In this document: one piece after another, positions 6,662 through 12,127 of the stretch
Position numbering within the stretch: the stretch's first letter is position 1
Layout of the letters: the number at the start of each line of letters is the position of its first letter
NCBI GenBank assembly: GCA_905199755.1
Contig: CAJKHT010000083.1
Span: 1 to 12,127, forward strand
Origin: an uncultured Eubacteriales bacterium
GTDB lineage: Bacteria; Bacillota; Clostridia; UBA1381
Length of the DNA: 12,127 bases
Reading direction: 5' to 3'
Translations under genes and position numbers: made by a program
The notes under the pieces: model-generated
What the model saw: only the letters and a program-made list of their open reading frames with translations
Told to the model about the DNA's origin: nothing
Database searches by the model: none

Positions 6662-8316
6662 TTTAAAATCGACCTCCAATCGTCTACAATTTTTGCTGCT
6701 ATATTTTCTTTTTGTTCCAATGCTTTTAACACAGTTTCATCAACCGTATTCTTCACAACAAGATGTATGTACAGGCAGTTATTTTTCTGCCCGATACGGT
6801 GAATCCTTGCTTTCGCCTGTGAATAATCGGCAAAGTTATATGAAAGCGAATAGAACACCATTGTGCTTGCAGCAGTCAACGTAAGTCCCATTGATACCGT
6901 TTGCAGCTGCCCCACAAATACCATGCATTCAGGATTGTTCTGAAAAGCATCGACCTCCGCCGCTCTGTCCTTGACCTCGCCGCAAATATGTGCATACTTG
7001 ATTTTTTTCTTATCAAGCATTTTGCATATTTCTTTAATTTCGGGAATAAACCGTGCGATAACCACAAGCTTTTTGTTTTCGGAAATTGCGGTATCGATAA
7101 TATCCTCAAGCGCGTTAAGCTTTGCCGATGATACCTGCTCGTACCGCTCCGACTCCTCATCCGGGCGAATAAATCCGCCTGTTATCTGCTGCAAACGCAG
7201 AAGCCTTGTAAGGATATTGGTTGCAGTAACTGCCACAGGGGCTCCCTGTTCACCCTTTGAAAGTTCCATATAACTTTCCTTCACAAATGCCCTGTACAGT
7301 TTTTGCGCTTTGTCCCCCAAAGCAACCGGTCTGATTTCATCAATTGTATCGGGCAAATCAAGTGCTTCGGCTTTTGTAACGCGGAACGCAATGCTGTGCG
7401 CTTTTTTCACAAGTTCCGGCAGTTTACGCCATCCAACCGGCTGATTGTATGTGCCGAGTACCGCATATTCATTCTTAAACGCATAAAAACTTTTGCCGAA
7501 TATGCTGTCATCCAAGACCTTATATTGTGAGAAGAAATCCAGCGGATTATTTTGTATTGGTGTTCCCGTTAAAATCAATCTGTATTTGCATACCTTTGCA
7601 ACTCGGTATGTTGCCTTGCTCATTTTTGCCGTAGGATTTTTTATCTTGCTGCTTTCATCACAAATGAGAAAATCGGGGTACCATGCTGTAAGTTCCTTCT
7701 CGATAAGCGATACACTGTCATAATTTACAACGGCAACTTCCAATCCTTTATGTGGTATGGTTTTTAACTGCTCTACCTTTTTTGCCAAAGTTCCCGTCAG
7801 TACCGAAAGCGAATACGTAAAATCCGCAAACTTTGAAAACTCGTCCTCCCATACGGCAACGATGGATTTCGGTGCAAGGATAAGCAAACGCTTTATTTTT
7901 CCTGTCAGATATGCTTTCCCGACAATGGCAATTGATGTTACGGTTTTTCCCGTTCCCATTTCCATTAGCAACGCAAAACCTGGAGACACTCTGTTGTTGC
8001 CGATAATACCAATACTCCGGCAGGCAAGATTGTAACCTTTAAGCTGATGTTCATATGGTGAAACTTTAAGCGGTGCCGGAAGAAGAGTATTTTCATTGGC
8101 GGTATTTTCCGATGCAAATCCTTGACGAATATCCGCAAGCTCGTTCGACAATTCACACCCAAGCAGGTCAAGCGTTTCAATGCTCTGCCGTGAAATCGGA
8201 ACGCTCCATGCCTTTTTCTCCGGATGCCACTGCCGACCGGGTATTTCTTTTATGCTTTCCTTAAAGATATAGCTGTCGTATAACAGGATTTTGCCGTCTT
8301 TAATAACTGCGTGCAT
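6658..8316 (-). CDS. SNF2-family DEAD/DEAH-box helicase of phage type
   Basis: This 552-aa superfamily 2 ATPase probably remodels DNA or displaces proteins during element replication. The N-terminal 65 residues, including RQWHPEKKAWSVP, resemble the HARP-like module found before some SNF2 cores. Core motifs in order: a Q-like motif YEHQ (88-91), Walker A MGTGKT (120-125), Ia LAPKS (147-151), II DESS (220-223), III LTGTP (249-253), IV VVIARF (418-423), V QTVSMGLTLTAAS (472-484) and VI QAKARIHRIGQ (500-510). All expected ATPase residues are intact, and the length fits compact phage SNF2 proteins. The SD GGAGG is 8 nt upstream and sits inside the preceding 51-aa gene, which overlaps this one by 17 nt; the stop overlaps the next start by 4 nt. 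This is an operonic, translationally coupled arrangement. Confidence 0.93.
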   Translation of the reverse strand: MHAVIKDGKILLYDSYIFKESIKEIPGRQWHPEKKAWSVPISRQSIETLDLLGCELSNELADIRQGFASENTANENTLLPAPLKVSPYEHQLKGYNLACRSIGIIGNNRVSPGFALLMEMGTGKTVTSIAIVGKAYLTGKIKRLLILAPKSIVAVWEDEFSKFADFTYSLSVLTGTLAKKVEQLKTIPHKGLEVAVVNYDSVSLIEKELTAWYPDFLICDESSKIKNPTAKMSKATYRVAKVCKYRLILTGTPIQNNPLDFFSQYKVLDDSIFGKSFYAFKNEYAVLGTYNQPVGWRKLPELVKKAHSIAFRVTKAEALDLPDTIDEIRPVALGDKAQKLYRAFVKESYMELSKGEQGAPVAVTATNILTRLLRLQQITGGFIRPDEESERYEQVSSAKLNALEDIIDTAISENKKLVVIARFIPEIKEICKMLDKKKIKYAHICGEVKDRAAEVDAFQNNPECMVFVGQLQTVSMGLTLTAASTMVFYSLSYNFADYSQAKARIHRIGQKNNCLYIHLVVKNTVDETVLKALEQKENIAAKIVDDWRSILK

Positions 8317-8455
8317 CTTCCGTCCCTCCGTTCTTTTGTTCCTGCAATTTCCGAAGATTATTTGCCAGCCTTTTTGAAACCACGCTTATTGCAGTTAAAA
8401 GACCGATAATCTCCGCATCCGTTTCTGTTGCAGACGCTGCATTTTGAATGTTCAT
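8300..8455 (-). CDS. 51-aa small phage protein upstream of SNF2 helicase
   Basis: The ATG at 8455-8453 has a near-perfect SD (AGGAGGT, 8 nt spacing). It reads MNIQNAASATETDAEIIGLL, then TAISVVSKRLANNLRKLQEQ, and stops 17 nt inside the SNF2 gene. The middle is one amphipathic helix with a basic face. Short proteins of this sort, some carrying the doubtful database label of an rRNA biogenesis protein, are common immediately before phage SNF2 genes; that comparison is from memory. No function is known. It is the first gene after the terminator at 8481-8525, so it opens the main replication operon. Confidence 0.8.
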   Translation of the reverse strand: MNIQNAASATETDAEIIGLLTAISVVSKRLANNLRKLQEQKNGGTEDARSY

Positions 8456-8480
8456 ACTGTTTACCTCCTGTGTTTTTTAG

Positions 8481-8525
8481 AGAAAGAAAAATCCCTCTCA
8501 ATACTTAAAGGAAAGTATGAGAGGG
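8481..8525 (-). terminator. Strong rho-independent terminator between the regulator gene and the replication operon
   Basis: CCCTCTCA-A-TACTT (8493-8506) pairs with AAGTA-TGAGAGGG (8513-8525): 13 bp with one bulged base and a 6-nt loop. On the minus strand it is followed by TTTTTCTTTCT. It lies 18 nt after the stop of the sigma-like gene, and only 25 nt separate the end of its T-rich tail from the ATG of the next gene. No promoter fits in that space, so downstream expression must depend on read-through or antitermination, or on a promoter within or before the stem. Confidence 0.85.
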
Positions 8526-8543
8526 GTTGAGCGAAATTATTTT

Positions 8544-8948
8544 TTATAAATTCATAATTTTTTTTAGTTTTTTTATTATAGCTTGTCTTCGCGAATTTAT
8601 TGTCCTCTGCGGAACACCAATTGATTTAGACACTTTTCGTTCTGATTTTTCATTGAAATACAACTCATTAATCAGAGAACGTTCATCATCCGTCAGCGTT
8701 TCCAATGCTTTCATCAGCATTTCAAGCATTAAATTACCTTCTGCAATTTCTTCCACAAGCTTTTGCTTCTCGGAATATATATGCTCCATTCCGTTTTCAG
8801 TCATATATTCCCAAGAAAATTCCCGCATTTGTCTGACTTTCTTCTGCTTTGCTTCACGCCACTGTGGACGTTTATATTCACGATATACCTCCTCCGTCAC
8901 AGGTACAACCTGTCCATCACTAAGCTTTATGTAATATTCTTTTTTCAT
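8544..8948 (-). CDS. Sigma-70 region 4-like small regulator (phage/mobile-element type)
   Basis: This 134-aa protein begins with a short beta-rich stretch (YYIKLSDGQVVPVTEEVYRE), then a charged helical linker. It ends with a helix-turn-helix of the sigma-70 region 4 kind: LETLTDDERSLINELYF (82-98) followed by SERKVSKSIGVPQRTINSRR (102-121) and a Lys-rich tail. There is no region 2, so it is not a complete sigma factor. Proteins of this layout are frequent in Firmicutes phages and integrative elements, where they act as or resemble late-gene activators (ArpU-like) or auxiliary sigma-like factors; its targets here are unknown. The SD (GGAGG, 7 nt before the ATG) is the 3' arm of a perfect 17-bp hairpin, so translation may be repressed until that stem opens. 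The gene is bracketed by two terminators. Confidence 0.85.
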   Translation of the reverse strand: MKKEYYIKLSDGQVVPVTEEVYREYKRPQWREAKQKKVRQMREFSWEYMTENGMEHIYSEKQKLVEEIAEGNLMLEMLMKALETLTDDERSLINELYFNEKSERKVSKSIGVPQRTINSRRQAIIKKLKKIMNL

Positions 8949-8955
8949 GTCCTTT

Positions 8956-8994
8956 CCTCCGAAATTTGATTAAAAAATAATCAAATTTCGGAGG
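8956..8994 (-). promoter_or_regulatory. Perfect 17-bp hairpin sequestering the Shine-Dalgarno of the sigma-like gene
   Basis: CCTCCGAAATTTGATTA (8956-8972) and TAATCAAATTTCGGAGG (8978-8994) are exact reverse complements around a 5-nt A/T loop. In the minus-strand mRNA the last five bases of the 3' arm are GGAGG, 7 nt from the ATG at 8948, and pair with CCTCC. The AT-rich upper stem with a GC-rich base could act as an RNA thermometer, a target for a trans-acting RNA or protein, or a device that blocks translation of read-through transcripts. The fold is seen directly; its function is inference. Confidence 0.75.
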
Positions 8995-9004
8995 CGGCGC
9001 ACGA

Positions 9005-9063
9005 ATTGGGTAATAAAAAAATCCAAGTTCACCCAATACTATTTTACGGCTGAACTTGGATTT
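9005..9063 (-). terminator. Terminator hairpin with a competing antiterminator-like pairing
   Basis: AAATCCAAGTTCA (9019-9031) pairs perfectly with TGAACTTGGATTT (9051-9063) around a 19-nt loop. On the minus strand it is followed by further T residues (TTTTATT), making a good intrinsic terminator. ATTGGGT (9031-9037 read in plus orientation as ACCCAAT), in the loop of that terminator, can instead pair with 9005-9011 downstream. That 7-bp stem would enclose the terminator 3' arm. The two folds overlap, and the 8-nt linker seems too short for both to form fully as a pseudoknot, so they probably compete as in an attenuator. Confidence 0.6.
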
Positions 9064-9173
9064 ACATTGACCTCGTCTCGGTCCATCGTCTGAATCCCCT
9101 GAGTCTTTACAGTTTGCTTTCGTTTTTCTTCGCCTGTTATTTCGATTTCTTCTGTTGCATAAATATTTAAAAT
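9039..9173 (-). pseudogene. Coding-like remnant without a usable start, function unknown
   Basis: The open stretch between TGA at 9176-9174 and TAG at 9041-9039 reads YATEEIEITG then EEKRKQTVKTQGIQTMDRDE and VNVNPSSAVK. This composition looks like a genuine hydrophilic protein C-terminus. It has no ATG, GTG or TTG at its beginning. A second short tail, KIAKDEENGQFEF and TAA (9167-9208), overlaps its start in another frame. The terminator hairpin begins within its last codons, as expected at a gene end. This may be the 3' end of a gene cut by element insertion or a frameshifted decay product. I do not recognise the family, and chance is possible at this length. Confidence 0.25.
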
Positions 9174-9222
9174 TCAAACTGTCCATTCTCCTCATCTTTT
9201 GCAATTTTTTAATTTACTATAC

Positions 9223-9253
9223 AAAAAAAATTGAGGGTATAAAACCCCCAATT
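9223..9253 (-). terminator. Rho-independent terminator of the beta-galactosidase gene
   Basis: AATTGAGGGT (9229-9238) pairs with ACCCCCAATT (9244-9253) with one A-C mismatch and a 5-nt loop. In the minus direction the stem runs into a T8 tract. It lies about 70 nt beyond the stop of the galactosidase gene and closes the glycosidase operon. Confidence 0.8.
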
Positions 9254-9322
9254 CTTTGTATGAAAAATATTTAAATCTTATCCGCCCCTCTGTGTCGATA
9301 TTATTTGCTTATTTTTATAGTC

Positions 9323-11068
9323 TTATTTTATGCCCAAACATGGAACATCACAAAATTCCACCTCACACCGACCATTCAATCCGTCAGATTCAAATACGAC
9401 AATTTCATTTTCTCCGTTTTTCAACAAAGATGCCGGAACATACAGCGTTTTTTGCGGGCCTATCTCCCAATACCGTCCTATATTGAAACCGTTTATCATG
9501 ACAAAGCCTTTTCTGAAATTGTCCAATCTTAAAAATGTATCATATGCCTTGTCAATCTCAAAAGTACCGCGGCAGAACAGGCTGTTCTCATTCGGAATTT
9601 CCGTTTTATATTCAATTCCTTTGAGGTTCTCCATCGGGAGAGTGTACACCTGCCAGTTAAAATGAATTTTGTTGTCAATTAAACATCTTCCGGCAATACC
9701 CTTTTTGCGCATCATCTTCGGTCCGAAATTCGCTCTGCCCATATTTTCACACAGTATCGTCAGCACGTCTCCCTGTCTCGCGTTAAAGCTTATTTCCAAT
9801 TTATCATCATTGACGTACACTATACCTTGTAAATTTTTGTTAATACATATTTGCGCACGGTCGCCGAGACTTTCAAAGCTTAACACCGCATTTTTATATT
9901 CTCTGTTTAATACGGTTCGATATGCTATATAGCCATACCCCTGACCGTATTTCTCCATGCACCGTGGTACTTCCGAATATATCGGCTGCGATAAATTATC
10001 CAGATTGTCAAACAGTCCGCCGAATTGCGTCAGCTTCACCTTACCGTATGCCTTCTTTGCCCTGTTCGGAGGGATTTCCGAAAGCGGCATATCCGTATAT
10101 TTTTTAACAACCTCTCTTACCGCATGATATTTCGGCGTTACATCTCCGCATTCGCTGAGCAATGCGTCATAATCATAGCTTGTCACATCGGGCGCAAATT
10201 TCTCATAATGATTTGCACCGGAGGTAAAACCGAAATTTGTACCGCCGATAAACATATACATATTCAAACTGCCCTTTTTCAGCATATCCTCCACAACCGC
10301 CGCATACTTTTCGGCAGAAGTCACATGATGCTCGTCATCGCCCCATGCGTCAAACCAGCCGTTCCACATTTCCATACACATTTTCGGCCGATCGGGGAAT
10401 AATTCATCATGTGCGGCAAAATTCTCCTCCACCCTGCTGCCGAAATTAAGCGTTGATAAGCATCCGTCAATTCCGCCGTCAAGCAGATTTTCTTTTGATG
10501 TTCCGTCGGAGGTAAACAGCGGCACATCAATTCCGCTGCTGCGGTAAAAATCGTATAAATGCTTCAAATATTTTTTGTCATCTCCGTAATATCCGTATTC
10601 ATTTTCGCACTGCATCATAATTACAGGTCCGCCGTTCGTACACAGCAACGGACGAACCTCCTCAAACAACCTGTTCAAATAGCGCTCGAAATACCGAATA
10701 TAGGCAGGGTTTGAACAGCGTATTTCCATATCTTCGTCATTCTGAATCCACCACGGCAATCCTCCGAATTCCCATTCGGCGCATATATACGGCCCGGGTC
10801 TTACAATAACCATTAACCCCTCCGCCGCAGCTTTTTTTATAAATTCCGCAATATTCAATATACCCGAAAAATCATATTCGCCCTGCTTTTTTTCGTGCAT
10901 ATTCCATGCGCAATAGGTTTCAACGCAGTTGCAACCCAACACGCGCATTTTTTTAAATATATCGCTCCATGTATCCGGCATATTTCTGAAATAGTGCACT
11001 GCACCCGATATGATTTTTACAGCCTTATCATCTTTATAAAATTGATTTCCTTTTACTTCAAACTTCAC
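9323..11068 (-). CDS. GH35 family beta-galactosidase, probably cytoplasmic
   Basis: The enzyme removes terminal beta-galactosyl residues by the retaining mechanism of glycoside hydrolase family 35. I choose the GTG at 11068-11066, 7 nt after AGGAG, over a TTG 18 nt upstream that precedes the SD; this gives 581 aa. In numbering from that TTG, the family signature RPGPYICAEWEFGG is at 96-109, the acid/base Glu is E163 in CENEYG and the nucleophile is E239 in MEMWNGWFDAWG. The TIM barrel spans about 10-330 and is followed by beta-sandwich, galactose-binding-like domains to the end. The length is typical for bacterial GH35. There is no signal peptide, so the substrate is likely imported plant or host oligosaccharide. 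It follows a GH78 gene by about 70 nt and is probably co-transcribed with it, ending at the terminator 9223-9253. All key residues are intact. Confidence 0.95.
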   Translation of the reverse strand: MKFEVKGNQFYKDDKAVKIISGAVHYFRNMPDTWSDIFKKMRVLGCNCVETYCAWNMHEKKQGEYDFSGILNIAEFIKKAAAEGLMVIVRPGPYICAEWEFGGLPWWIQNDEDMEIRCSNPAYIRYFERYLNRLFEEVRPLLCTNGGPVIMMQCENEYGYYGDDKKYLKHLYDFYRSSGIDVPLFTSDGTSKENLLDGGIDGCLSTLNFGSRVEENFAAHDELFPDRPKMCMEMWNGWFDAWGDDEHHVTSAEKYAAVVEDMLKKGSLNMYMFIGGTNFGFTSGANHYEKFAPDVTSYDYDALLSECGDVTPKYHAVREVVKKYTDMPLSEIPPNRAKKAYGKVKLTQFGGLFDNLDNLSQPIYSEVPRCMEKYGQGYGYIAYRTVLNREYKNAVLSFESLGDRAQICINKNLQGIVYVNDDKLEISFNARQGDVLTILCENMGRANFGPKMMRKKGIAGRCLIDNKIHFNWQVYTLPMENLKGIEYKTEIPNENSLFCRGTFEIDKAYDTFLRLDNFRKGFVMINGFNIGRYWEIGPQKTLYVPASLLKNGENEIVVFESDGLNGRCEVEFCDVPCLGIK

Positions 11069-11082
11069 TTTTTTACTCCTGT

Positions 11083-11121
11083 TCAATCAGCAAATTGATA
11101 CTCGATACACAATTTTTTCAT
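11083..11121 (-). CDS. 12-codon mini-ORF before the beta-galactosidase (possible leader peptide)
   Basis: The ATG at 11121 is preceded by AAGGAG at good spacing and reads MKKLCIEYQFAD then TGA, ending 14 nt before the GTG of the GH35 gene and just before its SD. The SD is as good as those of real genes nearby. It may be a coupling or leader peptide, or the decayed start of a lost gene. It is too short to prove by sequence alone. Confidence 0.35.
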   Translation of the reverse strand: MKKLCIEYQFAD

Positions 11122-11141
11122 TTTGCTCCTTATGCGATTAA

Positions 11142-12127
11142 TTAATCACCTAAAACTACCGTTATCTCTTTCGGTGCTGTGTAAACTGTCTTTACATGTC
11201 CGTTTTCTTTATAATGTTCAATATGAACCGTTCCATATTTAGTCGGAAAATCGCCCTTCACCCATTTAAGTTTTCCTATCCGTGGTTTTATTGTAATCTC
11301 ATCGCCACCGGGTTTTGTTATTTTAGCACCCAAGATATAATTCGACAAAACAGCAGTCGGGCCGCTTGCCCATCCATGACACAGACTATGTCTGAAACCT
11401 TTGTAACAATACTTTCCAAAGTCACCGTGTATATCATCTTTTCCCGGCGGTACAATTTCGGTTATGGGGATTGCATTTTTCATCCACTCTATATCAAAAT
11501 CCTCCCAGAATGTTGTTGCTCCCATTTTCAGCATACCACCCCAAAATTCCTTGATAACGTCCATACATTCCGAAGCCTGTCCTAACATACACTTTGCAAT
11601 CAGTACATAAAAGCCAAAAAAGCTTGACATATTCTCCACCGAAGCACCCGACACCTTTTCTATGTCATATTCCGTCCCTCTTTCGGCAAATATATTAATT
11701 CCTGCAATTCTCTGGTTGACCTTCACTTTACCGGAATCTTTTTTTAGGATCTCCACATACTTCCTGCATTTCTCGCAATAATCATAAATTCCGAGCGCAT
11801 CAAAAATCCGTTTTGCTCGGTTCAAGCCTATGCAAAATACCGACTTTACCCCCTCTGTCTCGCTTTCGCTGCCTTTACTGCTCCAATCAACAAAACCCTC
11901 CATATCATGAAAACAATAACCGCCATCAATCTTCGCAAAGACTTTATCGCATATTTCCTTTATGGAATCTTCCTGCTGTTTCAGATATTCCCAATCACCG
12001 GTATACATATACAGTTCATACTGCAAAATTACCCACCAAACCGAATATGTTGCAATTCCGTTCATCCACTCTCCGCTTTTGGTGCTATTCTTTACAAGCT
12101 CCAAACTATTCTTTATCGCATCATCAT
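11142..12127 (-). CDS. GH78 alpha-L-rhamnosidase-like protein, C-terminal part (N-terminus beyond window)
   Basis: The reading frame is open to the window end; the in-frame TTG at 12104 is not a convincing start because coding sequence (DDAIKNS) continues upstream of it. About 328 residues are visible. They match the (alpha/alpha)6 barrel end of GH78: NGIATYSVWWVILQYELYMY, DWSSKG, MGATTFWEDFD (a Glu in this position is the general base in characterised GH78 enzymes) and FRHSLCHGWASGPTAVL. The C-terminal beta domain follows (GDEITIKPRIGKLKWVKGDF and TKYGTVHIEHY). Such enzymes remove alpha-L-rhamnose from pectic glycans, flavonoid glycosides or similar. Full-length members are much longer, so the catalytic acid and N-terminal domains are outside the window. 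It is upstream of and co-oriented with the GH35 gene. The substrate is not determinable from this fragment. Confidence 0.85.
   Translation of the reverse strand, partial: DDAIKNSLELVKNSTKSGEWMNGIATYSVWWVILQYELYMYTGDWEYLKQQEDSIKEICDKVFAKIDGGYCFHDMEGFVDWSSKGSESETEGVKSVFCIGLNRAKRIFDALGIYDYCEKCRKYVEILKKDSGKVKVNQRIAGINIFAERGTEYDIEKVSGASVENMSSFFGFYVLIAKCMLGQASECMDVIKEFWGGMLKMGATTFWEDFDIEWMKNAIPITEIVPPGKDDIHGDFGKYCYKGFRHSLCHGWASGPTAVLSNYILGAKITKPGGDEITIKPRIGKLKWVKGDFPTKYGTVHIEHYKENGHVKTVYTAPKEITVVLGD

Larger units (their letters stand above)
8949..9322. other. 374-nt junction between glycosidase operon and replication module
   Basis: No intact gene is supported. Reading in the minus direction, the stretch holds the terminator of the beta-galactosidase gene (9223-9253), a coding-like remnant (9039-9173), a terminator with a competing alternative fold (9005-9063) and the SD-sequestering hairpin (8956-8994). 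The 70 nt right after the galactosidase stop (9254-9322) are AT-rich with nothing recognisable. I found no convincing promoter, integrase or attachment-site repeat. Confidence 0.6.

Noticed and set aside
6662..6679. TTG start six codons upstream for the coiled-coil protein
   Set aside because: The TTG overlaps the GGAGG that serves the downstream ATG, which forms a classic ATGA overlap with the helicase stop.
8920..9204. A 94-aa Arg-rich ORF on the minus strand spanning the junction and the SD-sequestering hairpin
   Set aside because: It starts at a TTG, overlaps the sigma-like gene, and its composition comes from translating two terminator or SD hairpins. Internal ATGs have SDs too close to be useful. 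The hairpins explain the region better.
9256..9532. Two overlapping plus-strand ORFs of about 75 aa at the galactosidase 3' end
   Set aside because: They are antisense to the GH35 gene and its trailer, lack SDs, and have no recognisable motifs.
11069..11086. TTG start for the beta-galactosidase
   Set aside because: The SD AGGAG lies after this TTG and 7 nt before a GTG, so the GTG at 11068 is the better start.
11136..11147. 12-bp palindrome GATTAATTAATC at the end of the GH78 gene
   Set aside because: It is short, AT-rich and overlaps the stop codon; with no second copy and no regulatory context it is probably chance.
1..12127. CRISPR arrays, tRNA or rRNA genes, insertion sequences, transposase or integrase genes
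   Set aside because: No regularly spaced repeats, cloverleaf or rRNA-like segments, terminal inverted repeats with a transposase, or recombinase motifs were found on either strand.

Overview
The window looks like low-to-moderate-GC Firmicutes DNA, most likely from an anaerobic gut Clostridia. Almost every gene has a strong GGAGG-type Shine-Dalgarno (SD) sequence, genes are tightly packed or overlapping, and the glycoside hydrolases are of plant-polysaccharide type. All supported genes lie on the minus strand, so transcription runs from high to low coordinates. The taxonomic reading is inference.

Region 1 (12127 to about 9223) is chromosomal-type carbohydrate metabolism. It holds the C-terminal part of an alpha-L-rhamnosidase-like GH78 enzyme, a 12-codon mini-ORF with its own SD, and a complete GH35 beta-galactosidase, and it closes with a rho-independent terminator at 9223-9253. 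No signal peptide is visible on the GH35 enzyme, so it probably acts on imported oligosaccharides.

Region 2 (about 9222 to 8949) is a junction of about 270 bases with no intact gene. It has a coding-like remnant without a good start, a terminator whose loop can pair with downstream RNA in a competing structure, and a perfect 17-bp hairpin that buries the SD of the next gene.

Region 3 (8948 to 1) is a phage-type or mobile-element replication module. It starts with a small sigma-70-region-4-like regulator, followed at once by a strong terminator. Then come eight genes with little or no spacing: a 51-aa small phage protein, an SNF2-family helicase, a 135-aa coiled-coil protein, a 249-aa four-cysteine protein (possibly ssDNA-binding), a family A DNA polymerase with a 3'-5' exonuclease, a 44-aa small protein, a 930-aa primase-helicase (AEP/RepB-type primase plus DUF927 ATPase) and a VRR-NUC nuclease cut by the window edge. 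Together they make a nearly self-contained replisome. No integrase, attachment site, terminase or structural gene is inside the window, so whether this is a prophage or another integrated element is undecided.

The most unusual content is non-coding. A 271-bp AT-rich gap after the primase gene carries several GTGTTACCG-type repeats and a 23-nt AT palindrome, and is a candidate replication origin. A second inverted-repeat element just after the polymerase gene shares the 9-mer TCGTGTTAC with it. A nested hairpin precedes the polymerase, and the regulator gene sits between two terminators with its SD sequestered. This suggests layered post-transcriptional control of the replication operon.
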